5,934 bases of DNA from JAERML01 sp035687895. GTDB lineage: Bacteria > Bacteroidota > Ignavibacteria > UBA10030 > UBA6906. The stretch lies in assembly GCA_035687895.1 (NCBI GenBank), contig DASRUE010000208.1, positions 1 to 5,934 on the forward strand, given 5' to 3'. Positions within the stretch are counted from its first letter, which is position 1; the number at the start of each line of letters is the position of its first letter. This document shows positions 1 through 5,776 of the stretch, in pieces. A program made the translations under genes and the position numbers. The notes beneath the pieces are model-generated. The model was not told the origin of the DNA. It did no database searches and saw nothing but the letters and a program-made list of their open reading frames with translations.

Positions 1-654
1 ATTGCGTTCGTTCATGTCCACAAGGTGATCGATGGTATCTTCAAGATTCGCGGGATAAACGGAGCCGGCGACACGGTGCTGGTGGAGAAAACGTTTACGG
101 ACAACTCCGACCGCAACATCATCTTCAAGCGCGTTGGACGCGAGACACGCCGGTTCTGGCTGAACTGGGTTCCTGTTGCAACCTCGCTGGTGGACGGTGG
201 GACGATTCCCCCGAACAACTCCATCGACATCACCAAGGTGGAAATGTTTCTCCCGAACGGCGACACGATCACGGTGACCGATCCATTGAACTACTACCTC
301 CGCTATCGTTGGATGTCCATGTTCCATGGGGGCCGAAAGGATCTTCCTCAGCTTGATCCGTCAGCACGAATTGTCGTTCAGGCGACAGTTGTCAGCGCCT
401 CGCCTGATACTGATCTCGTAGCGCTGCGGTATGGCGTGGGGACATTCCAGAAACGCCGATTCCGTATGCAGTTGATCTCCGAGGTGAATAACGGCAACGG
501 CACGTACACCCGTGTGTACCAGGGACCGTTCTTCGTTCACTTCCACCGTGGGTTCTTCCACGCTGGTGTGGACGCGATTACCCGAGGGACGCTATTTGAT
601 GATGCCACTCCGTATTCTGCGAGCTGGTGGGGAATACCATACCGGGTATTCTAG
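1..654 (+). CDS. Hypothetical protein, 3' part (start lies outside window)
   Basis: The reading frame is open from base 1 to the TAG at 652-654, giving at least 217 residues. A GTG at 25 could start it, but the same frame runs on upstream (residues IAFVHVHK precede it) and no ribosome site is seen, so I treat the gene as cut by the window edge. The visible part has no membrane segment. It alternates hydrophobic and polar residues as in a beta-rich fold, and is unusually rich in Arg, Phe, Tyr and Trp, for example RRFWLNW, YYLRYRW and FFVHFHRGFFH. It ends in a conspicuous SWWGIPYRVF tail. I do not recognise the family and assign no function. Eleven bases past the stop lies a strong terminator, so this is the last gene of its transcript and is not obviously co-transcribed with the lipoprotein gene that follows. 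Composition is like that of the neighbours, which argues that it is a real gene. Confidence 0.75.
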   Translation: MAFVHVHKVIDGIFKIRGINGAGDTVLVEKTFTDNSDRNIIFKRVGRETRRFWLNWVPVATSLVDGGTIPPNNSIDITKVEMFLPNGDTITVTDPLNYYLRYRWMSMFHGGRKDLPQLDPSARIVVQATVVSASPDTDLVALRYGVGTFQKRRFRMQLISEVNNGNGTYTRVYQGPFFVHFHRGFFHAGVDAITRGTLFDDATPYSASWWGIPYRVF

Positions 655-665
655 TGCAGGGGAAC

Positions 666-713
666 TCCGGGACCTTCTCCTTCAGATGGGGGAGAGGGCC
701 CCGGAAGATTTTT
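666..713 (+). terminator. Intrinsic (Rho-independent) terminator after the first gene
   Basis: TCCGGG (666-671) pairs with CCCGGA (700-705). After one A/C mismatch (672/699), CCTTCTCC (673-680) pairs with GGAGAGGG (691-698), with one G-U pair. The loop is ten bases (681-690). Three bases after the stem comes TTTTT (709-713). A 14-pair GC-rich stem followed by a T-run on the plus strand is a textbook terminator. Its position, 11 bp past the stop at 654, ends the upstream transcript and implies a new promoter for the genes downstream. Confidence 0.85.
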
Positions 714-719
714 CCATTG

Positions 720-747
720 TTGAATTTGAAACAGGATTTCGACTAAT
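720..747 (+). promoter_or_regulatory. Candidate sigma70-type promoter for the lipoprotein operon
   Basis: TTGAAT (720-725) resembles a -35 box. Sixteen bases on, ACTAAT (742-747) matches four of six bases of a -10 box. Transcription would begin near 754, about 20 bases before the ATG at 774. The match is only moderate. The main support is context: a strong terminator ends at 713, so a promoter must lie between there and 774 if the operon has its own transcript. Confidence 0.35.
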
Positions 748-773
748 TGACGCGCAAGAGAGAGGGAAGAGTC

Positions 774-1634
774 ATGAAACGATTGATCCTCATAAGCTGT
801 TTCGTTGCAGTTGCGGTTCTCGGCTGCAAGGAGCCCACCAGTGTGGTGCTCGACCGCGAAGAGGATCTTCTGGAGGTAACAGCTCTTCCGCCGGCAGACC
901 CCGATGTTGAACTCAGCGCCATCGATTCGACGGCCATACTTCCCTCGGATGAAAATGCGTTTGCCGGTTTGCTCATTGTCAACAAGGTGACGTATGATGC
1001 CGGAACGCGGGTTGACTCATTTGCATTCTCGAAAGTCTTCTTCGCGGACAGAATCCGACCGGTCCGACGTAATCAAAGAACCATCGGTTTCCACGGCTTT
1101 AATCTCGGGCCCATCCTTCTGAACAACTCACCAATGAACAGGATCCCGCATATCATCAGGATGAAGGCACCACAGGCGGACACCGTTGCCGGCTTTGAGT
1201 ACGTCAAGGATCTGACCACGACGTATCAATCGAATCAGACGTACACCTGGGCAGCGGACAGCATCAATGCAACTGGTGCCTCAATCGTGTCTCCCGGAGA
1301 GTTGAGAGTGTTGGCTCCCGTTGGTGGAGCGTCGTTGTCGAGAGATCAGAACCTTGAATTGCTGTGGCGGGGGGAAGGGAACATCTCCATTTTCATCAGC
1401 ACGTACGATCCCGTTTTGCAGCGGACACGGGCATTGCTTCACGTCCGGCCTCGTGTCAATCGAGGCAGGGCAGTCCTTGGCGTGAGGCTCCTCCGCCTCC
1501 TCCCTCCCGGAAGGAATTTTGTGTTCACCTTTGTGCTGTCCAATAAAAGGTTGGAAGACGTCTTCCGGCCTTACCGGGGACAAGTGTTGCTCCAGGCGTC
1601 GGAGGTGTATAATACGTTGGTTACATTTCCATAG
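774..1634 (+). CDS. Predicted outer-membrane lipoprotein with C-terminal Ig-like domain
   Basis: A 286-residue protein begins at ATG 774, chosen because GAGGGA lies just upstream and because the product then starts with a classic lipoprotein signal: MKR, a hydrophobic stretch, and lipobox VLGC with Cys18 as the lipidated residue. A TTG 27 bases upstream would place extra charged residues before the signal. The residue after Cys18 is Lys, not the Asp that retains lipoproteins in the inner membrane in E. coli, so an outer-membrane site is likely. Residues 19-60 look like an acidic, flexible linker. The rest is beta-rich; from about residue 178 (VLAPVGGASLS, then LELLWRG) it resembles Ig/FN3-like sandwich modules of secreted proteins. 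The stretch around residues 220-250 is strikingly basic (many Arg). No catalytic motif is visible. It is the first gene of a unit with the barrel-transglutaminase gene 22 bp downstream, so a structural or partner role for that protein is a reasonable guess. I do not recognise a named family. Confidence 0.85.
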   Translation: MKRLILISCFVAVAVLGCKEPTSVVLDREEDLLEVTALPPADPDVELSAIDSTAILPSDENAFAGLLIVNKVTYDAGTRVDSFAFSKVFFADRIRPVRRNQRTIGFHGFNLGPILLNNSPMNRIPHIIRMKAPQADTVAGFEYVKDLTTTYQSNQTYTWAADSINATGASIVSPGELRVLAPVGGASLSRDQNLELLWRGEGNISIFISTYDPVLQRTRALLHVRPRVNRGRAVLGVRLLRLLPPGRNFVFTFVLSNKRLEDVFRPYRGQVLLQASEVYNTLVTFP

Positions 1635-1656
1635 GTTCCCGATTAGCCTGGAATCC

Positions 1657-3657
1657 ATGATACAATACCGCTGGATCCTGTTACACTTGAGCATATGTAT
1701 GATCGGATCAGTGACATATGGACAGTCCCTTTTCAGCCCGCAGAGAACGGGGACAGGAGCATATGCGTCGCAAGCGTCAGATAGCAGAAGCTTTGGGGTC
1801 AATCCGGCGGGACTCACTAAGATCCGTGATTGGGACATCAGCTCCGCGACCTACTTGTCAACTTCAATTGAAGGGTCCGGGTTCGTTCTTCAAGGGTTCA
1901 GTCTTGGAAAGCGTTTCTTGCAGGACAACGCGATTGCAGTTCAATACTCACCCGGAACGTCGCTCGAGTTCGTCCTGCCGGGTGCGACATTTGTTTCGTC
2001 GCAAACCGGCACACCTTCCAGCATTGAGACGAGAGTAATATATGATGAGCAATTCACGTTTGGGTATGCTCGAGCATTCTCAGATGAGTTCTCTCTTGGT
2101 GTCTCTGGAAGATTGCGGCGGGAGAGAATCAGTGACACGCAAGTGCAGCTTACCGATTCATTGGTGTTTACAGAAATAGAGCAACGGTCCCTCGCGTGGA
2201 TTGCGGATGTTGGCGCGATCTGGAAGGCTTCGAAAAGTGTAACGCTTTCAGCGGTGGGGCGGAACCTCGTTCGTGCGAAAAGCGGAGACCTTGCCGGGGA
2301 GTTCGCATCGTTCCGGCTTCCGTTTGAACTGTCTCTGGAAATGGGCATTGCTTACCAGTTCACTCCCACCGTGAGAACTGCACTTGACGTAAGTACCGCG
2401 AAGTCAGGGGCGCTTGGAATTGAATGGAAACCAGGGTTCAGTATCGCTGTACGGAGCGGCGTCTACTTCAATGAAGCTGAATCGCCTTTTGCTTACGCAC
2501 TTGGCTTTGGCGTGGGGTGGTCGTACATGTTTCTTGAGTTTGATGCGGCGTATCTCTTCTTTCCGGACAAAAGCACGCGGGAGGGCACTGGCTCTCTTGC
2601 TTCGTTTGACGCGGGGTCAATCAAGAGCATTGATCTCAATCCTTACACGGCTGATCGTATTTCCCTTTCAGTAAAAGCAGTTCTGGGGAATGTTCGGGAG
2701 AGCCTCGCGAGCATTGAGTCGGTGGAGCTGGCTGGCGGTATCTACCCCTCATCATCTGCTGCGCTCGCGTACCGGCCGATCGGGAAAGCCAGAGTAAAGA
2801 ACATTTCCTCCCGCCCGATTCAGGCGAAGGCCAGTTTCTTCATTGAGAAATACATGGATGCGCCGACGGAGAGTCAGCCTGTGTATTTGCAGCCGGGTGA
2901 GTCACAGGAGGTAGCGTTGACTGCGATCTTCAACGAACTTGTTCGCGGGGTACAAAAGATGACGGTGAAAGAGGGGACGGTCTACGTCAGTGCCCAACCC
3001 GCCGATGATTATGATGATCGATACCAGACCCGGATACTGCTGTATGGGAAAAACGATTGGGACGGTGATGTCCTGACCCTCCGGTACTTTGTTACGCCGG
3101 ACGACCCGGCCGTCATTCGATACACGCGAGACATCCTGCTCGAACACAGAGATTCAATCGATGCAGCGAGCCGGGATCTGGCGGCGTTCAACAAGGCGCG
3201 TGTGCTCTTCAATGCATTTGCAGGCAAGCTTGTGTACGTCAGCGACCCGAAACAAAGCGCTGACTACGTTCAGTATCCCTCGGAAACGCTGCAACTCCGT
3301 GGCGGTGACTGCGACGACATGACGGTCTGCTTTTCTTCGCTGCTTAATAGTGTTGGTGTCTCGACCGCGTTCGTGGACGTTATTCCACCGGAAGACTCGA
3401 CGCGAAGCCACATCTATCTGTTATTCGACACAGGAGTCGATCCGAAGTTTGGAGGGACAATATCCTCAAACCCTAAGCGATACATCACGCGAAAGAACAG
3501 CAAGGGTGTGGAAACAGTATGGATTCCAGTAGAAACGACGGTCATTGCACGTGGCTTTGATGATGCGTGGACGACCGGCGCACAGGAATGGTTCGATGAT
3601 GTGGAGATTGGATTAGGTTTGCTCAAGGGATGGGTGCAGATTGTTGACGTATATTAG
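1657..3657 (+). CDS. Outer-membrane beta-barrel (PorV/UPF0164-like) fused to an Ig-like linker and a transglutaminase-like domain
   Basis: The product is 666 residues from ATG 1657. Longer in-frame starts lie inside the lipoprotein gene and would bury the signal peptide. Residues 1-23 (MIQYRWILLHLSICMIG...YGQ) are a signal peptide. Residues 30-345 carry a GVNPAGL motif (47-53) followed by many amphipathic strands ending in aromatic residues, as in PorV/UPF0164/FadL-type barrels. Residues 355-465 resemble an Ig-like sandwich (ARVKNISSRPIQAKASFF, then LQPGESQEV). Residues 480-650 form a transglutaminase-like/papain-fold domain: RGGDCDDM gives the candidate nucleophile Cys552, SHIYLLF gives His585, and WIPVETT gives Glu626 as the acidic residue. 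YPSETLQLRGGDCDD and GFDDAW..GAQEW match, from memory, exported transglutaminase-like proteins of spirochetes and Bacteroidetes. The triad looks intact, so an active amidase, peptidase or crosslinking enzyme on the periplasmic face of the outer membrane is inferred; the substrate is unknown. The lipoprotein and FecR genes flank it at 22 bp each. A strong ribosome site is not evident. Confidence 0.9.
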   Translation: MIQYRWILLHLSICMIGSVTYGQSLFSPQRTGTGAYASQASDSRSFGVNPAGLTKIRDWDISSATYLSTSIEGSGFVLQGFSLGKRFLQDNAIAVQYSPGTSLEFVLPGATFVSSQTGTPSSIETRVIYDEQFTFGYARAFSDEFSLGVSGRLRRERISDTQVQLTDSLVFTEIEQRSLAWIADVGAIWKASKSVTLSAVGRNLVRAKSGDLAGEFASFRLPFELSLEMGIAYQFTPTVRTALDVSTAKSGALGIEWKPGFSIAVRSGVYFNEAESPFAYALGFGVGWSYMFLEFDAAYLFFPDKSTREGTGSLASFDAGSIKSIDLNPYTADRISLSVKAVLGNVRESLASIESVELAGGIYPSSSAALAYRPIGKARVKNISSRPIQAKASFFIEKYMDAPTESQPVYLQPGESQEVALTAIFNELVRGVQKMTVKEGTVYVSAQPADDYDDRYQTRILLYGKNDWDGDVLTLRYFVTPDDPAVIRYTRDILLEHRDSIDAASRDLAAFNKARVLFNAFAGKLVYVSDPKQSADYVQYPSETLQLRGGDCDDMTVCFSSLLNSVGVSTAFVDVIPPEDSTRSHIYLLFDTGVDPKFGGTISSNPKRYITRKNSKGVETVWIPVETTVIARGFDDAWTTGAQEWFDDVEIGLGLLKGWVQIVDVY

Positions 3658-3679
3658 CGCGTTGCGCAGAGAGGACTAT

Positions 3680-4399
3680 ATGAAAACCATAAACGCAATA
3701 TTGTTACTTGTGTTATTCTTCCTGGTTTCCCAGTGCTTGTCTGAGGAGATCCTTGTGCAGAAAATCCAAGGGGACGTAAGCGTCAGGCATGGCGTGGCAG
3801 AAACGTGGATGAAAGTCCGTGTGGGCGATGTGCTTCGGCCCGATGACACCATGAAAACGGGAAAAAGAGCCTCAGCTATCATTGTTACCAGCAGGGAGGG
3901 AAATCCCGTGAAAAAGAAAATCATGTTGCCGGAGGAAGTCATGCTTGACCTCTCTGACATCAGGGATCTGTCCCAAGAAGAGCTGATGTTGAAGCTGACC
4001 ATGGAAAAGATCCGTGCCTCGTCCTTTGAGTGGAAAAACGCCGAGATGAATGTTCCGAAAATTCGTGTGGAACACGGCCCGAACAAATCCCCGTCTGCAC
4101 CGGCCACGTTCGGCGATCTCCAGGTAGGGACGTTTCAGTTGAATGGGACGAGGGTGCTGTATGAGAATGGATTCTACCCCACGTGTGCCCTTAAGGCAAT
4201 GGATGTGCTCCGTCGGTATCCTTCCCTGAAAGAGAGGTTTGAGAATCGGTTCCTTGTGGCAGAAGCACTGGAGAAGGCCAACCTCCGTGGAGAGGCGCTG
4301 AACGAGTACGTCAGTCTCTCCTCGGAACAACTAACACCCGATCAACAGGAGGTGGTGCGTTCGAGGATCGCACAGTTGAAGAAACAGTCTGGAAGATAG
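3680..4399 (+). CDS. Secreted FecR-domain protein with C-terminal TPR-like helices
   Basis: A 239-residue protein starts at ATG 3680, with AGAGAGGA placed just upstream as ribosome site. Residues 1-21 (MKTINA, then LLLVLFFLV) are a signal peptide. VSQC is a poor lipobox because Gln precedes the Cys, so simple cleavage into the periplasm is favoured. Residues 24-90 match the FecR domain pattern: a VQKIQGDVSVR strand, a W, VGDVLRPDDTMKTG, then ASAIIV. Residues 95-125 look helical and charged. About 155-235 form paired amphipathic helices like one or two TPR units (GFYPTCALKAMDVLRRYPS, then AEALEKANLRGEALNEY). Classical FecR is a membrane anti-sigma regulator of TonB-dependent uptake. This protein has no internal membrane segment and no sigma-factor gene nearby, so it more likely belongs to the exported FecR-domain class that serves as an envelope binding or scaffold module. 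It is the last gene of the operon, 22 bp after the barrel-transglutaminase gene and just before a terminator, and is a plausible periplasmic partner of that protein. Confidence 0.9.
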   Translation: MKTINAILLLVLFFLVSQCLSEEILVQKIQGDVSVRHGVAETWMKVRVGDVLRPDDTMKTGKRASAIIVTSREGNPVKKKIMLPEEVMLDLSDIRDLSQEELMLKLTMEKIRASSFEWKNAEMNVPKIRVEHGPNKSPSAPATFGDLQVGTFQLNGTRVLYENGFYPTCALKAMDVLRRYPSLKERFENRFLVAEALEKANLRGEALNEYVSLSSEQLTPDQQEVVRSRIAQLKKQSGR

Positions 4400-4421
4400 T
4401 GTAGGATCGGACTACCAGAAT

Positions 4422-4455
4422 CGGGGTAGCGGTGATGCCGCCCCGTTGCGTTTTT
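4422..4455 (+). terminator. Probable intrinsic terminator closing the three-gene operon
   Basis: CGGG (4422-4425) pairs with CCCG (4442-4445) and GCGG (4429-4432) with CCGC (4438-4441), around a five-base loop and a three-base bulge. TTTTT follows at 4451-4455 after a five-base gap. A competing hairpin, CTACC (4412-4416) with GGTAG (4425-4429), overlaps it. On the minus strand no T-run follows, so this appears to serve the plus-strand operon only. The gap before the T-run makes it weaker than the terminator at 666-713. The whole 4400-4472 gap between the convergent genes holds nothing else I can identify. Confidence 0.6.
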
Positions 4456-4472
4456 GCACCGTCATCAGCGCC

Positions 4473-5222
4473 TCAATGGTCAGATTCTCCCAGTTCGGCA
4501 AGCCGTTCTTTCATTCGTTCAATCCGTCTCCGGTCGCTTGCAAGGGTAAGAGGGAGGTGTACGGCCTCCCGGAACTCCTGCAAAGCACCCTCCTCGCGGT
4601 TCATGTCAAAGTAGAGCATCCCGAGTTCGTGCCGGTGACGGATGACGTTTGGTGCAAGCCGGATGGCTTCCTTCAACGACGCTTCGGCTTCCTCATATCC
4701 GCCATCGGGGAGGCTGCCGAGAAAAATGTTTGCGAGCTGCTTTTCAATCCAGCTGATATTTCCGAGTGCACGATAAAAGGAACCCAGGATTGAATACGCG
4801 ATGTCATCCCCCTGATTCAACGCGATAGCCCTATCCAGTTTCTCCTTGATCTCATAAGAGAGCTTAATCTTCGTCTTGCTTCCTTCGTACATGGCAATGT
4901 TGCCTAATGCTGCGGCCAGCCAGGTGTATCCAAATCCATTCACTGAATCGACTTGAATGGCGTGTCGCGCGTATGCTTCCGCCTTCCGATATAGTGGCTC
5001 TCGTTGATCCCGCGGTGTAATATCCCCAAGACACACGTGAACTCTGGCAAGGCGCCAGAGGGTTTCAGCATTGTTGGGCATGATTGTTTGGAGCGAGTCA
5101 TAAACCAGTATCGCGGCAGGATAGTCCAGACGCATGAAAGCTGCATCACCTGACTCGACTGCAGAGATGAGTTCCGGAGGGTTCAGGAGGGAGAGAAGCG
5201 TCAAAGAGAGTGCAGGAATCAT
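4473..5222 (-). CDS. TPR protein resembling the RMDN (regulator of microtubule dynamics) family
   Basis: The product is 249 residues from the ATG at 5222 (minus strand). A GTG at 5273 is also in frame, but a good minus-strand promoter overlaps that codon and would start RNA downstream of it, so the shorter form is preferred. Residues 1-22 are hydrophobic (IPALSLTLLSLL) and may be a signal peptide, though without the usual Lys/Arg. The rest is alpha-helical repeats: about residues 24-50, 54-92, 95-137, 141-188 and 193-225, the last two carrying the clearest TPR signature (YEEAEASLKEAIRLAPN). The order ETLWRLARV, then YEGSKTKIKLSYEIKEKLD, then AIALN..D.....LG, then SWIEKQLANIFLG, then YEEAE closely follows what I recall of animal RMDN1-3 proteins, including the conserved EG-K-KI-YEIKEHLDKA and LP/YEEA stretches. 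RMDN proteins and bacterial homologues are protein-binding scaffolds with no known catalysis. Function here is unknown. The gene converges on the FecR operon and diverges from the GroES-like gene. Confidence 0.88.
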   Translation of the reverse strand: MIPALSLTLLSLLNPPELISAVESGDAAFMRLDYPAAILVYDSLQTIMPNNAETLWRLARVHVCLGDITPRDQREPLYRKAEAYARHAIQVDSVNGFGYTWLAAALGNIAMYEGSKTKIKLSYEIKEKLDRAIALNQGDDIAYSILGSFYRALGNISWIEKQLANIFLGSLPDGGYEEAEASLKEAIRLAPNVIRHRHELGMLYFDMNREEGALQEFREAVHLPLTLASDRRRIERMKERLAELGESDH

Positions 5223-5260
5223 AGGGTGGATTGTTTCGATTTGTGTCAGAGGCCGCTTAC

Positions 5261-5289
5261 AATATACTGTCACTCTCCTCGAGATTCAA
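5261..5289 (-). promoter_or_regulatory. Promoter for the minus-strand TPR gene
   Basis: Read on the minus strand, TTGAAT (5289-5284) and TATATT (5266-5261) stand 17 bases apart. They match four of six and five of six bases of the sigma70 -35 and -10 consensus. RNA would start near 5254, leaving about 32 untranslated bases before the ATG at 5222. The in-frame GTG at 5273 would lie upstream of the RNA start. It is the best promoter match I found in the window. A lineage with Bacteroides-type sigma boxes could read it differently. Confidence 0.5.
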
Positions 5290-5403
5290 CTGCAAAGGAG
5301 TCCGCTCTTTCTAAAACGCGGGGTTCCTTGCCTTCGCCTCATGAGTTTGCTATCTTGCCTATGCACTCAAGATATTAGGCGAAGTCACAAGAATGAGACG
5401 ACG

Positions 5404-5775
5404 ATGCAACTACGAAAGCAGATGATTGTTGTGGGAGACCGGATTCTCCTCCAATTGGATGATTCAACAGACAAGACGAAATCAGGCCTTTACCTTCCGG
5501 CTTCAGTACGGGAGAAAGAGAAAGTGGCCATGGGCCGCGTTGTGCGGGTGGGTCCCGGGTATCCCATACCGAATCCCAACTACACTGATGACGAGCCCTG
5601 GTCAACGCCAAAAGACCCGATGAGGTATATCCCGTTGCAGGCAAGAGAGGGTGATTATGCGATCTTCCTTCGAGAGCAGGGGATTGAAGTGGAATTCGAA
5701 GAGCAGAAATACCTGATTGTCCCGCAGTCGGCAGTGTTGATGCTCGTACGAAATGAACTCAGGGAAGATCTCTGA
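5404..5775 (+). CDS. GroES-like co-chaperonin (Cpn10 family) with an enlarged roof loop
   Basis: A 123-residue protein starts at ATG 5404; GroES proteins are usually about 95-100. The Cpn10 order is clear: IVVGDRILLQLDD (8-20), a mobile loop TDKTKSGLYLP (22-32) whose Leu29-Tyr30-Leu31 occupies the place of the GroEL-binding Ile-Val-Leu tripeptide of E. coli, then GRVVRVGPG (44-52), GDYAIFLRE (83-91), and the closing strand YLIVPQSAVLMLV (103-115). Between GPG and GD there are 30 residues instead of about 15. This segment is rich in Pro, Asp and aromatics (YPIPNPNY, DEPWSTP, RYIPLQ) and falls where the roof hairpin over the folding cage would be. From memory, Bacteroidetes and relatives carry a second GroES-type protein with this insert, so I take it as a paralogue of the standard groES rather than the main one; hence no symbol. 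No groEL follows and no HrcA (CIRCE) site precedes it. The ribosome site is weak. Confidence 0.9.
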   Translation: MQLRKQMIVVGDRILLQLDDSTDKTKSGLYLPASVREKEKVAMGRVVRVGPGYPIPNPNYTDDEPWSTPKDPMRYIPLQAREGDYAIFLREQGIEVEFEEQKYLIVPQSAVLMLVRNELREDL

Positions 5776-5776
5776 G
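5758..5776. terminator. Hairpin at the convergent gene ends, possible weak terminator
   Basis: CTCAGGGA (5758-5765) pairs with TCTCTGAG (5769-5776) around a three-base loop, eight pairs with one G-U on the plus strand. It spans the stop codon of the GroES-like gene and sits one base from the stop of the opposing gene. No real T-run follows on either strand, so ending of transcription here is only a suggestion. Confidence 0.3.

Noticed and set aside
1519..1656. Longer start for the barrel-transglutaminase gene inside the lipoprotein gene
   Set aside because: The added 46 residues are Cys/Arg-rich, overlap the upstream coding sequence and would hide the signal peptide that begins at 1657.
1281..1838. 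185-codon open frame on the minus strand across the lipoprotein/barrel gene junction
   Set aside because: It lies opposite two well-supported genes, its product has no domain or signal features, and it has no ribosome site.
3641..3679. Earlier in-frame start for the FecR-domain gene
   Set aside because: It overlaps the preceding gene, and the ATG at 3680 has a good ribosome site and starts a normal signal peptide.
3719..3745. Lipobox in the FecR-domain protein (VSQC)
   Set aside because: Gln directly before the Cys does not fit the lipobox, where Gly, Ala or Ser is expected.
4446..4793. 115-codon plus-strand frame opposite the TPR gene
   Set aside because: The minus strand encodes a clear TPR protein here; the plus frame has no recognisable features and begins inside the terminator.
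5347..5376. Plus-strand promoter TTGCTA-18-GATATT for the GroES-like gene
   Set aside because: Each box matches only about four of six bases; chance matches of this quality are common, so I do not list it as a feature.
5355..5390. Possible CIRCE (HrcA) site before the GroES-like gene, from a TGCACTC half-match
   Set aside because: The second half, GAGTGCTAA at nine bases' distance, is absent; the sequence there is GGCGAAGTC.
5134..5403. Upstream in-frame extension of the GroES-like gene by 90 codons
   Set aside because: It would overlap the 5' end and promoter of the divergent TPR gene, and the extra residues do not resemble any Cpn10 N-terminus.
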